A stretch of 64,000 nt of DNA from Symsagittifera roscoffensis (lineage: Eukaryota > Xenacoelomorpha > Acoela > Convolutidae): contig NC_087066.1 in NCBI RefSeq assembly GCF_963678635.1, forward strand, positions 32,741,301 to 32,805,300, in the 5' to 3' direction. The notes below the pieces were generated by a model. The model was not told the DNA's origin and did no database searches. It saw nothing but the letters and a program-made list of their open reading frames with translations. Shown here one piece after another: positions 33,300-45,393 of the stretch; within the stretch, counting starts at the first letter, position 1, and each line of letters opens with the position of its first letter. A program made the translations under genes and the position numbers.

Positions 33300-34435
33300 G
33301 TTTTCTATGGGCAAATTGTTGGAAAAACGATTCAAAAAAATAAAGCAATTTGGATCTCAAAAAAGTTCAACACTTGATGCAATAACAGTAACCTTCCAAT
33401 TGTTTTAGATATCAAGGATGGACAAGAGCTAGGGCATTTTACTTTGTTTGAATTATCAAAAAACTGTTCGATTGAGTGAATCACGCCATCACACTACAAT
33501 TTGTTCCAAATACGGCGATGATTTCCGGGACCGCTGGCTATGCATTAAGATGGGGAAAAGGTTTCCCAAAATAAGAAGATGGCTAAAGGTTTCCCAATGT
33601 ATTTAGATGCGTTAAACCAAGTTTCAAATGGTAAGTTTCAAAAAATTTGGCGTCAAATTTTCCCGTGTGTTAAGATAAGGTATAGTATTGATCATTTATT
33701 AAAATTGGCATGACAATAGAGTTTTCAAATATTAAGACATGGTACAGAACTTGTAAGGTTTTCAGATGCAATGTTTTAGTTTTGCTTTGATTTTTCCAAA
33801 GAAGTTGTAAGAAACTGTAAGTTAATTCCTGCGTTCAGTTTTACAAAGTTTCTCGCTATTGAGCTCACTTCGCATGAAATTTTAGCCATAGACTGGGAAT
33901 TTAGAGGGATATAGTATCAATTGCACACTAAAGTGCCTTCATTTTGTTTGTTTTAGTCGATATTAAGTTCACTGTCTAGATCAGACAAGTCTCCTTGTCA
34001 GTCACTTTACAAAATTTAGCAAGGATTTCAAGATACCTTTCGAACCTGTAATCATTACCATGACAATCAACAATTGCTGCCCAGATCAGTCAATTAAACT
34101 ATCATAATTACCATTTCACTAACGGTTAAAAAGACAAAAAATTGTAATTATCTAAATTGTTAAATGCCACTATCTTAGCTAAATAAACCAAATAGTCAAT
34201 TCTTATCCTTGACTTGGACTCTTTCCTTCTCCAAGTAAAGTGAAGGAATTATTTAGTATGCATTAATTTCTAATTTTTAGCTATTAGCCCAAAATTTACA
34301 ACTGTTTTTCCCTGTGTTTTGCACTTTTCTCTTAAAAATTTTAGTCTGGCAGATCGTTTGTGCCCTTTTTACTTTTCTTTTAGGTATCTCAAAGTATCTT
34401 AGGTGTGGTTATGAAATAAACTACACCCAGATACA
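33300..34435. other. Gap, nothing assigned
   Basis: AT-rich. A short ATG frame ending at a GTAAGT donor occurs near 33580-33630 (MAKGFPMYLDALNQVSNG), but it sits in a locally repeated AAAGGTTTCCCAA sequence and has no partner exon. Confidence 0.3.
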
Positions 34436-34439
34436 AAAC

Positions 34440-37250
34440 TTATACCAACTGATTGAAGAGCAAACTATCTGTGCAAACTACCTGGCCAAACAATTTTCAT
34501 GATTTGTTTTAGTTAAAGATGAAATTAAAGCTCAATTTTTACGGAATTTCCCGATACATATTACCAAAATTAGGTGGTTTTTAGGTAGAACCCCGTTACC
34601 ATGTCTAGCGCGATTTCTGTCCAGTTTTTGAAAGCCGTGTAGCAGGCTCAGAGCGCATAGTTTGGACTGTGTTCCGTCGCAATTTATTGTAAATGCTGCG
34701 ATAGTATCGACTTGCCGATGAATGCTTGTAAAGATCAAAGCTCAAATTGCAAGATGGGCAAAAAATCTCGGATAAAGTAGCAAAACTCAAGAAATAGGAA
34801 GGTAATTTTAGGATTAGTCACGAAATTCCAATGTTGTTTATTTATAAGCTAAATTAGATACAGTGAACGAACATTTGCCTAAAATCGATTTACCTATTCT
34901 TCTGAATAAATTAGTTGGAACTTATTTTGATTGGACACAACCATGCAAAGGATGCAGACAAAGTATCATACATTCGACATTAGATTTTCTATATACATAG
35001 AATCCAAAATCTGTAAAATCCATTGAAATTAGTTTTCAGAAAATGTAAATACTTATAACGTTTTGCTGAATGATACATCTATTGTTTGGCAAAAATTAAT
35101 TTGTTGCATGGAAAAAAAAGTTATTATACAGTTTTCATCATTGAGGAAGTTGTTTTTTTTTTCATTTTTCTTTCCAAAACAGAGAAAATTTTTTGTTTTT
35201 GTGTTTTAGGTGTAAGCCTATAAGCATGCAGCCGAAATCAAAAACTGGAAAACTGCATTAGAAAAATTTATATTGCTATTGCATACATTTTTTTAATCTA
35301 TGGAATTGGATGAAATTATATATGAAGCTTTTTGAAAGCCCGAGAGGCTACTTTAACTAAAAGTTTTTGCCTTTTCCGTACGTTATTTTTTATAATCCAA
35401 GCATTGGGGGAGTAATTAGGGTATAGCTTTGCAGGGAGAGCTGAGAAGTTCTGCCACCCTTTCAGTCGACAGAACAATAGCGAAACTTACCCAATACATA
35501 AATGATGCCCACTAAACCGAACACATATTTTTCGAAGTTGATTAGTCAAGTTTTTGATTGGTCAAGTTTATAGATAAACGCATCCACTTTTAAAATTGAG
35601 TTCATTAGAAATGATTAATTCAAATAGATTGAAATTTTATTTACCTTTCATATCTAACTATTTAAAAATAGGACTAAAAAGCAGTTTTACTGAAAATGAG
35701 AAACTAATTTTTAAGGTCAATCAAATCAGGACTGAAAGAATTGTGATCTCATGTACCACTCGACTCATTTATTGGAATTTATACTTATCGCCTATTAGAT
35801 TACTTATCGCCTATTACAATTTCACTTCTTAAGATTACCCTCATAGGAGGCCATTTCAATAAAAAAAATGATGTCTGCATCGGAATGGGTAGATCTGACA
35901 TATGATTCTGCAAAAATGGAGTTATTCCTCTATCGTTTGGTTCGTTTTTACTTGACTGGGCCATAAACGTTTCTTTGTTTCAGTTAGTTCTATTTAATCC
36001 CAATTAAAAAATGAAAAAGTAGTAGTAATAGTAGTTGTAGTAGTAGCAGTGTAAAAAATCAATTTACCTCCTGGGGAAATTAAATTAGTCAAACAATAGT
36101 GCTGTGAAGAACGCACAACGGCCTTTAATTGAACGGCCTGTACATGACATATCAAAAAAAAATTTCGAAGAACGTAACTCAATGAAAACTTGATTAAAAA
36201 ATTAATTTGAAGCTTTCGATTGATTGAACATGATAGGACTCGATTACTCAATTTGGTCGTGTACAATAGTCATGATCCTGTAAAAAAAAGATCGATAATT
36301 TAGACATCAGTATTTCCCAGAAAAAAGAGTGCCGAATTCTCGATCTCGATTGGCACAACAGCTCATTTGGGTATACTGAGGCTAAGCACATGACAGTCGC
36401 CCAAATTTAGTGAAAACTAAATCATTTTGCGAATTGGAACAGAGAGGAGCGAGAAATGTATTCAGCTTTGAATCATCAGCGAAACAAAAATGAGATGAGT
36501 TTATGGGCAGATCTAGCATTCATCTACGAAAATGATAAGCAACGAAGGTCCAAGTACACTTACCCGTGCCACTCCAGTTATTTCTGGTAAAAGCCTAGAT
36601 AAACCTCAATTTAATTTAACACTGCATTCTTCATTCAAAGTATGACTGAAATATTTTGAGGAGGTCTTCAAAAACCAAATTACCAGTAAAAGCGAGTTTA
36701 TTGATCAATAAAACATTCTAGACAGAATTGAAGGTTTTTTGGAAGTCAAGTTAAATAATGAACCGATTGACCTCATTGTCAAAATTCAGGTGAAACTATC
36801 AAAGACATCAGTAATTGGATTGGACATGAATGAATTTTCAGAATTCATGTTACTTTTCATTGAATTTGGCTGGAATATTCGGAAAATAAAATTGAAAGTT
36901 TTTTGCAAATATGAGGGATATTTTAGGTAAGATTGAAATAGATTCATAATTTTATAAGACAACTTGGTTTCCTTTCTGTTCATCGTAGTTATGTGCGTAA
37001 TTTTTTTCAGGGTAAGATAAACAAAGAGTGTTAAGAAAGAAGCATACTGGTAATGAATTAAGCTGAGCACGTTGTCACAGGCACAAGATCTACCATTGAA
37101 AACTTTTTCCGAGTCTTTTGCTTACTCACAGTGTCTAAATCAATATGAGCTAGAAAAACAAAGGACGAATCGTTCGTCAATTATTAACAAAACAGACGGA
37201 AAAATTGTTGCACCAGTGCAGACTCCATGAAAGAAAAGCTGATTGGTTGA
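34440..37250 (-). pseudogene. LINE (CR1/Jockey-like), minus-strand copy, RT and 3' region
   Basis: Minus strand from high to low coordinates. An ORF2 linker (SFMSNPITDVFDSF) lies near 36790-36870. RT follows from about 36770 with FQKTFNSV (motif A type), and the FVDE.. / SHFCFADDSKLNTFL stretch (motif C, ADD) is near 36490-36530. Downstream (36290 to 34440) is a long stretch without RT homology that matches, inverted, the 3' part of the plus-strand copy (40430-43760). Matched examples: TTCTGCAAAAATGGAG (35910 region) against 40780-40800; AACGTTTTGCTGAAT (35058) against 43150; TATTACCAAAAT (34560) against 43620. No intact ORF; 5' end (ORF1, most of the endonuclease) missing. Confidence 0.7.
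36005..36052 (+). repeat. TAG/GTA trinucleotide microsatellite
   Basis: AAAGTAGTAGTAATAGTAGT and TGTAGTAGTAGCAGTG. The inverted counterpart in the other LINE copy has ACTACTACTAC near 40680, so the repeat was present in the ancestral LINE 3' region. Confidence 0.8.
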
Positions 37251-37639
37251 ATAGCTTTAAAAACTACATAGTAACTCTAATTTATCTAATTCAATCAAAG
37301 TTTGTATATTTATCTCAAGTTTCTTTGTACCAGAAGGACGTCTTTGAGCTATTTTTTAGTCTAATTGTTCTGGTAAACTTATAAGTTAGCACTTGCTGCT
37401 GTTTGATAGGTCCTTTTCAGTCTTTTCCGTTTTTCGACGAATCGGATTTTTAATTTGGGTAGCCCTTGACGGGGTTTTTAGAGATCTGTTTGAACTTGTC
37501 AGCGTTTCCCTTCTATTAAATTTTGAACAACTCACGCAAAATTTTCAACACCATTCTACTGAAAATTTACAATTCATAATTCGAGTATCAGTGCCTCCAT
37601 ACTTAATGTTTTTTCTGTTCAATTATTAGTGCAGTAAAC

Positions 37640-38345
37640 ATGAACATTGATTAGAGTTCTCGCAACCTCGGTTTAATTCTTAGGATGTTGAGACGATCTT
37701 CCGGTGCTGTGATGGCCCCAAATTTAAAGAAAAACACTAATACGTACAAAGATGATCTAGTAAGACTCAGCATGGGATATGTTACTGATTCATGTCCATT
37801 CAAAACAAAATCAAGGTAACATCTGATTTTTACATTGTTAGGAAAATTCCGTGTAGATTTTGTTCATTGTGAATGCAATTGAGCAAAAAAATTATGCAAA
37901 ATACTGGTCAGTTTTTGCAACAAAATTTGAATGGAGTCCAAAAAAAGCGACGTCTCGCTAATAACAAAAAATTGAAACTGATTGTGAAAGGAACCAAACA
38001 GTCAAGAAACAAAAATTATCACAAGCTCCTGAGCAAAATCGCAGAAACGTTGGAAAGCAGCAAAATCGCTGAATATACTATTGAAACCAAACAATTGGTA
38101 AAATAGAAGATGAGTCGGGAACTCAATCGCTCCTTCTTAAGATTGAGTAGTCTGTTTTATGAATTAAACATCTACGGGAAGCAAAAGTGTTCAGGAAAAC
38201 AGAGAAGTTACATGAAGTGTTTGTCAATCCAGACCTGACTCTGGCTGAGCAGACCGTACAACTCAATGTGGGGGACTAAAACAGTAAGCTGAACAAAAAA
38301 ATCGTGGCAAATCAATCAAAATACAAAGTCGAAAAGTTATTCAAG
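37640..38345 (+). pseudogene. LINE ORF1 remnant, plus-strand copy
   Basis: ORF 37873-38106 (77 codons, Lys/Gln-rich, IVKGTKQSRNKNYHKLLSKI) followed in other frames by KVFRKTEKLHEVFVNPDLTL (about 38185-38250). The VFVNPDLT block and the basic coiled region before it are typical of ORF1 proteins of CR1/Jockey-type LINEs. Broken by stops. It lies directly upstream of the endonuclease of the same copy. Confidence 0.55.
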
Positions 38346-38434
38346 TTCAGACTCATTGACTAGTACCTCTCAGCTGATACAAAGTCTCATTTTGCTTATT
38401 AAGTTGCCAAAGTTTCTTTTCCTTAGAACGAAGG

Positions 38435-38915
38435 ATGCGAAGTTGTAAATTTTTGTTGTCACGAATTATCAGTATCATTCTATTGACCGAAGCATGGCTT
38501 GATGCTTCCATACCAGACAAATTTTTATTCTGCACGTTTAACTATTGTAAAATGGACAGCATGGAGGAGCGAATGAAGCTTTTAGCGTTGAGTTCCTTGC
38601 AAAAACGAAGTTTTTTTTACCAAAACATTAGATTTTGGAGTTTTTACACTCCGGCGGAAAATCTTAAGTGACTTCAACTTTTTCCCCGTAGATCGGGATG
38701 CTATATTGTCGACCCGCTCAGATGAACAAGCATTTAAAGTGTCTAACTGCATAAGGTCAGCTCTTTCAATTATTCCAGCCACCGATTATTTCAATCAGAG
38801 TGAACATTTTGGTCTGGCTTTTTTTTTATCAAATTGAAAATGTTGGAATGACGGAGTTTCATCGTCAATCTCGTTATCTGATCATGTTCCCATCATTTTG
38901 TTTTCAAATCAACTG
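38435..38915 (+). pseudogene. LINE ORF2 endonuclease domain, plus-strand copy
   Basis: ORF 38435-38671 contains IILLTEAWLDASIPDKFLF, the conserved T-E-x-W-L block of AP-type endonucleases with its catalytic Glu. Frame shifts follow; near 38860-38905 ISLSDHVPIILFS gives the SDH block (catalytic His). The GDFN block between them is degraded to a readable but changed form near 38670. Order and spacing fit LINE ORF2. Confidence 0.75.
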
Positions 38916-39429
38916 TGGAACCAACAGATAACCCCAATACACTGCATTCTTTTGATACTTTTAATCAACAAAAATTTCAACGCCTCCTCATATTTTACTC
39001 AGAGCAATCGAATTTATGTCACCACATTTTTGATCGGTTTTTGAGAGCGTGGAACAAGCTTTTTTCAAATAGCCAGTAAATCCTGATGCATGACAAAACG
39101 ATGTAAACGTAGCACTGTACGGTGTTACTAATCTTCGCTTACTGTGCTTGAGTTTAAATAAGCTGCAAACAGCTCTAAGACATTGTTCCGATACAAAGTA
39201 GCTTGAGATAAACTTACAAATTTTGATTGAGTAGGATAAGTCACTGCTACTATATAGTAATACAAGGAAATGAACCAATCAGTGTTTTTTTTGCTGAAGC
39301 TTCTCAATGGTTCAACTTTTTTTCTGTCAGTTTTATTGAAATGATGAAAAAGACTGCAAAAAAGTGGACAAAGCTGAGTATTCGATTTTTTTCTTCAGTT
39401 TGTCACGACGCTGAGACCGCGACGCTGCA

Positions 39430-40430
39430 TATTTTATCAATTGATTAGCACTAAATTAAACTTGCGGTGATAAACCCAATACTGGATCATGTGGCTTGGA
39501 TAGCGTGCCCAACGTAGCCCAAAGCCATAATGCATCTTTTGTTACCTCCTAGTTAAATGTTTTTATTTCGTCACAAACTTGGCTCAATCACTTGGAACCA
39601 CGAATGCAGTGTTTAAGTAAATGGATGTTTATCTAGCCTATTACCTCGAATAAAAAAAATTCAATGGGGAAGTGTACTTGGATTTTTATTGTTTATCATC
39701 TTTATAGATGACATGCTCGATATGCCCATTAACATAACCTAAACTGTTTCGGTGATGATACAAAAAAATACATGGCCTGCTACTCTCTATTCCAATTTGC
39801 AGGATGACTTGGATATACTCAATTTTTGGGCAACTAATGATGAGCTTAGTTTTAGTTTACCCAAATGATGTGTTGTGCCAATCGGATCAAGAATTGGGCA
39901 CACCTATTTCTTGAAAGAACTGAGCTTTAAATTTTAGATCTTAGTTCTGATTCAGGACTAAATTGTACTTTTAATATGAAATGAACTTGTCATGCCGGGA
40001 ACGTAACTAAGTAGAGAAGACGCGAAGATTTTTTGGTGATCTACGGCACTGTACGTCACGAAGTGTTCCTGTGGGTGTGAAATCAATCGATTCCGGGCGT
40101 GTAAATTTCCATCTTGCTATATGTTTATCCTGTTTGGTTTATGAGCATAGAAACATTGAACCAATTCGATTGGTTCAGTTACTCTAGTCATAAGTGGTGC
40201 GACGGCTCTAAAATGTATCATGAAAGGCTGTTCATTTCAAATACGCTGCCTATAGCTTACCGGCTAATTGAAAGAGGCATACGATTCCTAATCAGTACTT
40301 GTCTCGGACCAATGGTTTCAGCTTTGTTGAAATTTCCGAAATCCAGGAATCAAATCGGACTCCCAGAAAGTCACCACATCTCAAGTTGAAACCCAGCAAA
40401 GTCACTTAACTTCTGACATGGAAATCATTT
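39430..40430 (+). pseudogene. LINE ORF2 reverse transcriptase, plus-strand copy
   Basis: QWGSVLGFLLFIIFIDDMLD at about 39660-39720 is the motif B/C approach, and CFGDDTKKYMAC near 39745-39780 is motif C, with Gly in place of the usual Ala before DD. ORF 40114-40389 (91 codons) is the C-terminal part (SNTLPIAYRLIERGIRFLIS). Stops interrupt throughout. The sequence is homologous to the minus-strand copy at 36300-36770. Confidence 0.75.
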
Positions 40431-41309
40431 TTCTACAGGACCGTGAATTTTGACAACAACTACATTGAGATATCGGGTCATAGCATTATCAATCAACGAA
40501 AAGCTTGAGACTTTTTATTGCATCTTTTTCTCACTGAGTTACGTTCTTAAAAATACATATTTTTTTATTTCAGGCAAATGGCCACTTAAGTGCTGTGGTT
40601 CATTCTGTACATAATTTAACAACGCTTTTGTTTGACTGATATAAGTTCTCAACGGAGTAATTTGAAGTCTTTTAACATCACTACTACTACAATTTTTTTT
40701 ATAAATAAGTAAATTTAGCTGTAACAGAGGAGCATTTTATCATGGCCCAGTTAATTAGCACCGAATCAAATGTGAGAGGAATACCTCCATTTTTGCAGAA
40801 TCATACGTTAGATTCATCCATTCTGATGCAGACACGATCTATGGTATTTAACTAACGTCACATGAGGGTAGTTTTAAGAATTTAACTTGTAATAGGCGAT
40901 AAAGTAATCTATCAGCAATCACAGGGACATCAGCAAAAATGAATTACCGTCAACAGATTTGAAAATAACACAACTGCCTATCAAAGTTGTATTCACAGAG
41001 AAAACGAAGAAAAATGACGAAATCAAAATAGGCGAAAAGCTACAAGTATGGTTCACTTGAGTACAACAGTACTAATAATTTATATAAAAGCCAGAAAAAG
41101 CTCAAAGTAAGACATAAAAGCAAAAACTTTGAATCAATGGGTTATGAAATTGAAAAAAAAAATTGTTTTTTTTTTAAGTAGAATTTAAGAACAAAATACC
41201 TTTAATTTGATGTAGCATGGCTCATTGTGATTGTAATTTAGGGTGCCTGATTTTGTCAGCAAGTGTTTTGTTTTATTTTTCATTCAATCCACACAAAATT
41301 AACTCTTTT

Positions 41310-41800
41310 TTTTGTAAATTCAGCTGTATGCAATGTTTCAGTTTTTTGGGTTCAACTCAAATTTAGATCTGAATCACAACAACCAAAAGTTTTCTCAGTT
41401 TTGGAGTTACATAGTATTACAATTGCAGAAAATAAACTACGTTTCATAAATGCCAAGTAAGTTAACCTCAGCACTTCACACACCACTTTTGTTGGATTTT
41501 TTTTTGTATATGGCTTTGAGGCTCTATTTTGAAATATTCATTGATTGGAAAATGTGGCTTTTTTGGCAGTTTTTAGGCTGCATATTTTTATCCAACATCA
41601 GAATTTTTAACTAAATTGAAATAAAACCCTTTCAAAAAAGAGAAACTTATTGTAATTCTTGATTCTTCTGTGTAACAAACGCGTGTGTGGTCTACGTTAT
41701 AACTGAAAAACTTATTTTTCATAGTACTGATTTAATACGTGCAAAAAAGTGCATGAAACGTTTGAAAAAAAGTTTTAGTTTAGGGTTCAATAGCTAAAAA
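41310..41800 (+). repeat. Direct repeat within LINE 3' region, copy 1
   Basis: Shares CAACAACCAAAAGTTTTCTC, TGCCAAGTA, TTGAGGCTCTATTTTGAAA, GTTTTTAGGCTGCAT and TTGTAATTCTTGATTCTTCTGTG with 42685-43080, in the same order, offset about 1.37 kb. Confidence 0.75.
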
Positions 41801-42274
41801 TGAAAAACTAATGCATGCTAAAAAGTTTTACATTAAAAGGAGATGGAAAGAGTCCAAGCCAAGTACAAAACATACCGGGTTTGATCATGATAGTGAACTT
41901 AAAAACGAGCAAAAAAATAAAAAGAAGGCATTTTGGCGGGTATTTGAAAAAACTTGGCGTGAATGAAAAAATGTTTTGCAACTTGCATGCCCTCAAAAGA
42001 CTAAGTACTAATAAATAGTGATTAATGATTCAGCTAAAATTTTGATGCTATTTAAGTGGCTTGCTGTTGTTTTTTCTGCTTTACTGTCTATCATAATTGC
42101 CTGTCAAGTTCAATATGTCGATCAGAACCTGCTCTTTGACATTCACGCAAACTAATTGCAGCGCTTTTTAGTGAAATAAAAATTGGATCAGTGCGGTCAA
42201 CAGACTTCATTTGGTACAAATCTGAAAAATATGAAAATTCAATTTTTGAACACCAGCCGAAATTAAGTTTTTTT

Positions 42275-42385
42275 TTCATACGTTTATATATATATAGTTT
42301 ATATAGTTTAATATATAGTATAATAAATATAGTATAACATATATAATATATAGTTTTAATAGTTTTTTTCATATATATTTATTAC
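42275..42385. repeat. AT-dinucleotide-rich microsatellite
   Basis: ATATATATAGTTTATATAG, TAATATATAGTATAATAAAT and related units over about 110 bp. Next to it (42404) is the family B motif TTGTTCCGACCATTGAAAG. Confidence 0.85.
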
Positions 42386-42684
42386 GTAAGTTTTTGCTAT
42401 TGTTCCGACCATTGAAAGTGTAAAGAACCTCTCGTCTCTCCGCGCAAATGTCCTCCCCATTTTCTCCCCCAGAGTCAGACCATAACTAAAAAGGTACGGA
42501 AAACGTACACGATGCACGTAAAAATTATTGAAACACGTGGTTATGTTCAAAAGTTGGAGGTTTATTTACAGATAAAGTCACTTCCCGGGTTGACAAAAAA
42601 TGCCTAACAAACAATTCCAACCAATTTCATCAATTAAAAAATTGTTTGAATGTAGCATGATAAAAACAGTTCCAATGAAATATG

Positions 42685-43080
42685 ATCAATTGTATGTTTA
42701 TAGGCTTAAATTTGAAGCACAACAATCAAAAGTTTTCACAGTTTCAAAATTACATAGAGCTATAAATTCAGATTTAAGTACGTTTAATAGATGCCAAGTA
42801 GCTTTTCAATCACTATTATTGTAACAAAATGTTTTTTGTTGTGGTTTTGAGGCCCCTATTTCAAAAGTTTCCTTGATTGAAGAATTAAGCCTTTTTGCAG
42901 TTTTAGGCTACATGTTTAATCAAAATCTGAAAAAAAAAAAATTGACAAAAAAGAAATTCTATTGTAATTCATGATCCTTCTGTGTACAAAAAAACCTGTG
43001 TGTGGATTACGTAAAAATTTGAACTTCCAATAAACTGATTTAGAGCTTTACATGAAAAATGAAATGAAGTTTTTTCAATA
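42685..43080 (+). repeat. Direct repeat within LINE 3' region, copy 2
   Basis: Counterpart of 41310-41800: CAACAATCAAAAGTTTTCAC, GATGCCAAGTAGC, GAGGCCCCTATTTCAAAA, GTTTTAGGCTACATG, TTGTAATTCATGATCCTTCTGTG. Confidence 0.75.
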
Positions 43081-43764
43081 ACTGTATGATAAAAATTTTT
43101 TCCATGTAAAATAATCAATTTTTTGACAAACAATAGATCTTTTATTCAGCAAAACGTTATAAATTTCTACATTTTTGAAAACAATTTTGTTGGATTTTGG
43201 AGATTTTGAGTCTTATTCTATGTGTATAAAAAATCTAATTATGAAATGTATGATGCTTTTTCTGTATTTTTACATGATTGTGACCTATCAAAAAAAAACT
43301 TCCAACACAAATATTTAGAAGTACATGTAAATTTATCTTAGACAAAAGATCGTTTACTGAATCCAATGTAGCTTTTACATAAGCAACATAATCCCTAATT
43401 TTCCCGACTAACTCTTGAGTTTAGCGACATTTCGTTCAGGCTATCGCCGACAACTTCGCAATTTTCGGTTTGATTGTTGCAACCATCAATTGGCAAGTCG
43501 AGACTATCGCGACATTTATACATAAGTTCGCGAGGGAGCACTCAGTCCAAAGTATGCATTTTGATCCCGCTACGCAACAGCCATGGAACAGCCATGGTTC
43601 TACCGAGCAGCCACCTGATTTTGGTAATATGCATCAGGCAATTTCGTAAAAATTGAACTTTAACTCCCTCGTTAACTAAAATAAGTCATGAAAATTGTTT
43701 GGCCAGGTAGTTTGCACAGGTTAGATAGTTTCAATTTTCAATTTAATCACCAGTAAATTTTTCT

Positions 43765-44150
43765 TCAGATGGTAAAAAATTTTATGTTTTAATTTCTTTG
43801 CTTCAGTGCAACCTGATTTCTTGTTATTATCTGTGATATCCTACGGGACTATCGCTAAGGAAAACTAACATATAAATAATTCCGAGGAATTAAATTGTTG
43901 TTTAAATAATAAGTTTTCTCTGTGAGAACTGCTGAGATCTACGTAGTTTAATGACAGTATGATCGACTCAGCGGTGTACCGAAGGTTTCAATTACAGTGA
44001 CATGGTCAATGCTATAAAATAAATAGAAAAACAGATCACTCGGGTTACGTCACATTACTGCTATTGTAGTAGCAGTATCACATACCTCAGCGGGTGAAAC
44101 AGTTTTACATTTGTGGAAATTTTATTAAAAAAAAGGAGTTTTTTAGTCTC
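43765..44150. other. Gap, nothing recognised
   Basis: Between the LINE pair and gypsy element 3. No gene found. The element's 3' LTR would be expected here; no boundaries are visible. Confidence 0.35.
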
Positions 44151-44680
44151 AGTTTTTGAAATTTCAATTTCAATTGCAAAAGTTTGTTGGCTATTTTTTT
44201 CCTCAATCTTCATCCAGTTCTATTCTCCAGCTGGAATTCCAGTCTACTCCCTCGTCTAGAATAGCGTATTCGAACTTGCGTCTGAATAGATGTCTCTCCA
44301 GGAGCCCCAGTCGCGTTTCAATTGGTCTATACTTTTGTCTCTTAAACTAGGTTAATTGTCTCCTGTATTTTTAAAGGGCCGCCTTTAGAAGAACCCCCCT
44401 GATAGTTCTTTCTCCGACATTTCTGTTAACGAATCCTTGACTGAGTCGCCTAAATGTTGGGGTTCCTTTTTCTTACTTCTTCGTGAGCTTCTCCTAACCC
44501 CGGTAATTTCCATGCTGGAGTCGTCAGATGCGTCTGTTTGAGGGTCAAATCGTTATCTCTGTCTCCCGCGGATTGTTTTCCCCCTCTAGTTTGTGTACCA
44601 CTTTTTACCCCCCCCCTCTTTTTCCCATTCAGCCGGTGCTAAGTCCTGATTTTGGAAGGTGTTTAAGATGTCCTCCGGTT
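44150..44680 (-). pseudogene. Decayed 3' continuation of gypsy element 3
   Basis: After the stop of the 165-codon ORF the minus strand still reads coding-like stretches in mixed frames, for example QKYRPIETRLGLLERHLFRR near 44270-44330, followed by an acidic patch. Unrecognised; probably the remainder of the accessory ORF. Contains a C-run (plus CCCCCCCTC near 44610). Confidence 0.35.
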
Positions 44681-45177
44681 TAGTGGAAAGGTCCTTTTGC
44701 TTCAGTTTCCTCTTTTGCTCTTTCCTCGGTTTTGAACTGGTTTGCGTTGTCTTCGCTCCATCGCCTTCTTTTGTGTCCGGCTCCTTGACTGCCGTCGCAG
44801 CCTTTTTTCGGGCTTCTTGTCCGGTCTTCTTTTTTCTCGACCTTTTCCAGAACGACCTCTGCTTGCGTTTTTGGTACTCTAGACGATCCCGGTCCTCCCT
44901 TGTTTGTCGTAGCCCTCTTTGTTGCTAGGTTCAGCCCTCCCCTAGCTTCTGTATCCTTAGAAGTGACTATTGTTTCGCTTTGTTGGAACCTTTTTTTGAG
45001 GAGCGACGAGTCAGCTTGCTGTGATTGCAGTTGGGGTTCCTCCTCCGAGTCGATCTCCTCCATCTTCTCAGGTGAGTTGACTTTTTGGAGTTTTTTCCGT
45101 GGCTCCGTGGATATGCTCTTACTCGATACTTGCGTCTTTTCTGGTTGCAGACGAATTTTGGCTTCTGCATTACTCAA
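44680..45177 (-). CDS. Charged 165-codon ORF downstream of integrase, element 3
   Basis: Uninterrupted from ATG at 45177. Very hydrophilic: basic/Ser start (TEPRKKLQKVNSPEKMEEID), Gln-rich acidic middle (EEEPQLQSQQADSSLLKKRF), Lys/Arg/Gly-rich end (GCDGSQGAGHKRRRWSEDNA) with a likely nuclear-localisation KRRR. No zinc knuckle, membrane segment or catalytic motif. It lies about 220 bp downstream of the integrase ORF on the same strand. Composition and place parallel the ORF at 22615-23010 in element 2, though I see no alignable identity. Likely a disordered nucleic-acid-binding accessory protein; function unknown. Confidence 0.5.
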   Translation of the reverse strand: MSNAEAKIRLQPEKTQVSSKSISTEPRKKLQKVNSPEKMEEIDSEEEPQLQSQQADSSLLKKRFQQSETIVTSKDTEARGGLNLATKRATTNKGGPGSSRVPKTQAEVVLEKVEKKEDRTRSPKKGCDGSQGAGHKRRRWSEDNANQFKTEERAKEETEAKGPFH

Positions 45178-45393
45178 TTTCCGGTAGATTGCACCTCCGG
45201 CTGTTTACACTGTCGACCCTGTCTCGGACGTTATCTTTCTTTTTAAAGGTTTTGTGAGTGCCTAGCCGCTTTTTCTAAGATTGTTTTTCCTGATTATCGT
45301 CTTCTTTGGTGAACACGATTTCTTTTGTTGCTTGTCCTCAATGAATTTCCTCTCCCAGGAGTAGATCATTCGTTTTCTTAGTTCGCGATTTGA

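Larger units (their letters stand above)
40430..43760 (+). repeat. LINE 3' region / right arm of large inverted repeat
   Basis: Long stretch after RT without recognised coding function. Its parts 40430-40920 and 43080-43760 are reverse-complement matches of 35790-36290 and 34440-35170. It also contains an internal direct duplication (41310-41800 against 42685-43080) and an AT microsatellite. The ORFs here are chance readings. Confidence 0.7.

Noticed and set aside
33580-33630. Short ATG exon ending in GTAAGT
   Set aside because: Lies in a local duplication of AAAGGTTTCCCAA and has no partner exon or protein similarity.
35790-40920. A DNA transposon with long terminal inverted repeats
   Set aside because: The inverted arms contain LINE RT and 3' sequence, so two LINE copies in opposite orientation explain them better.
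44659-45187. Plus-strand ORFs 44659-44928 and 44900-45187
   Set aside because: They are shadows of the minus-strand 165-codon ORF; Ser/Phe/Cys-rich translations.
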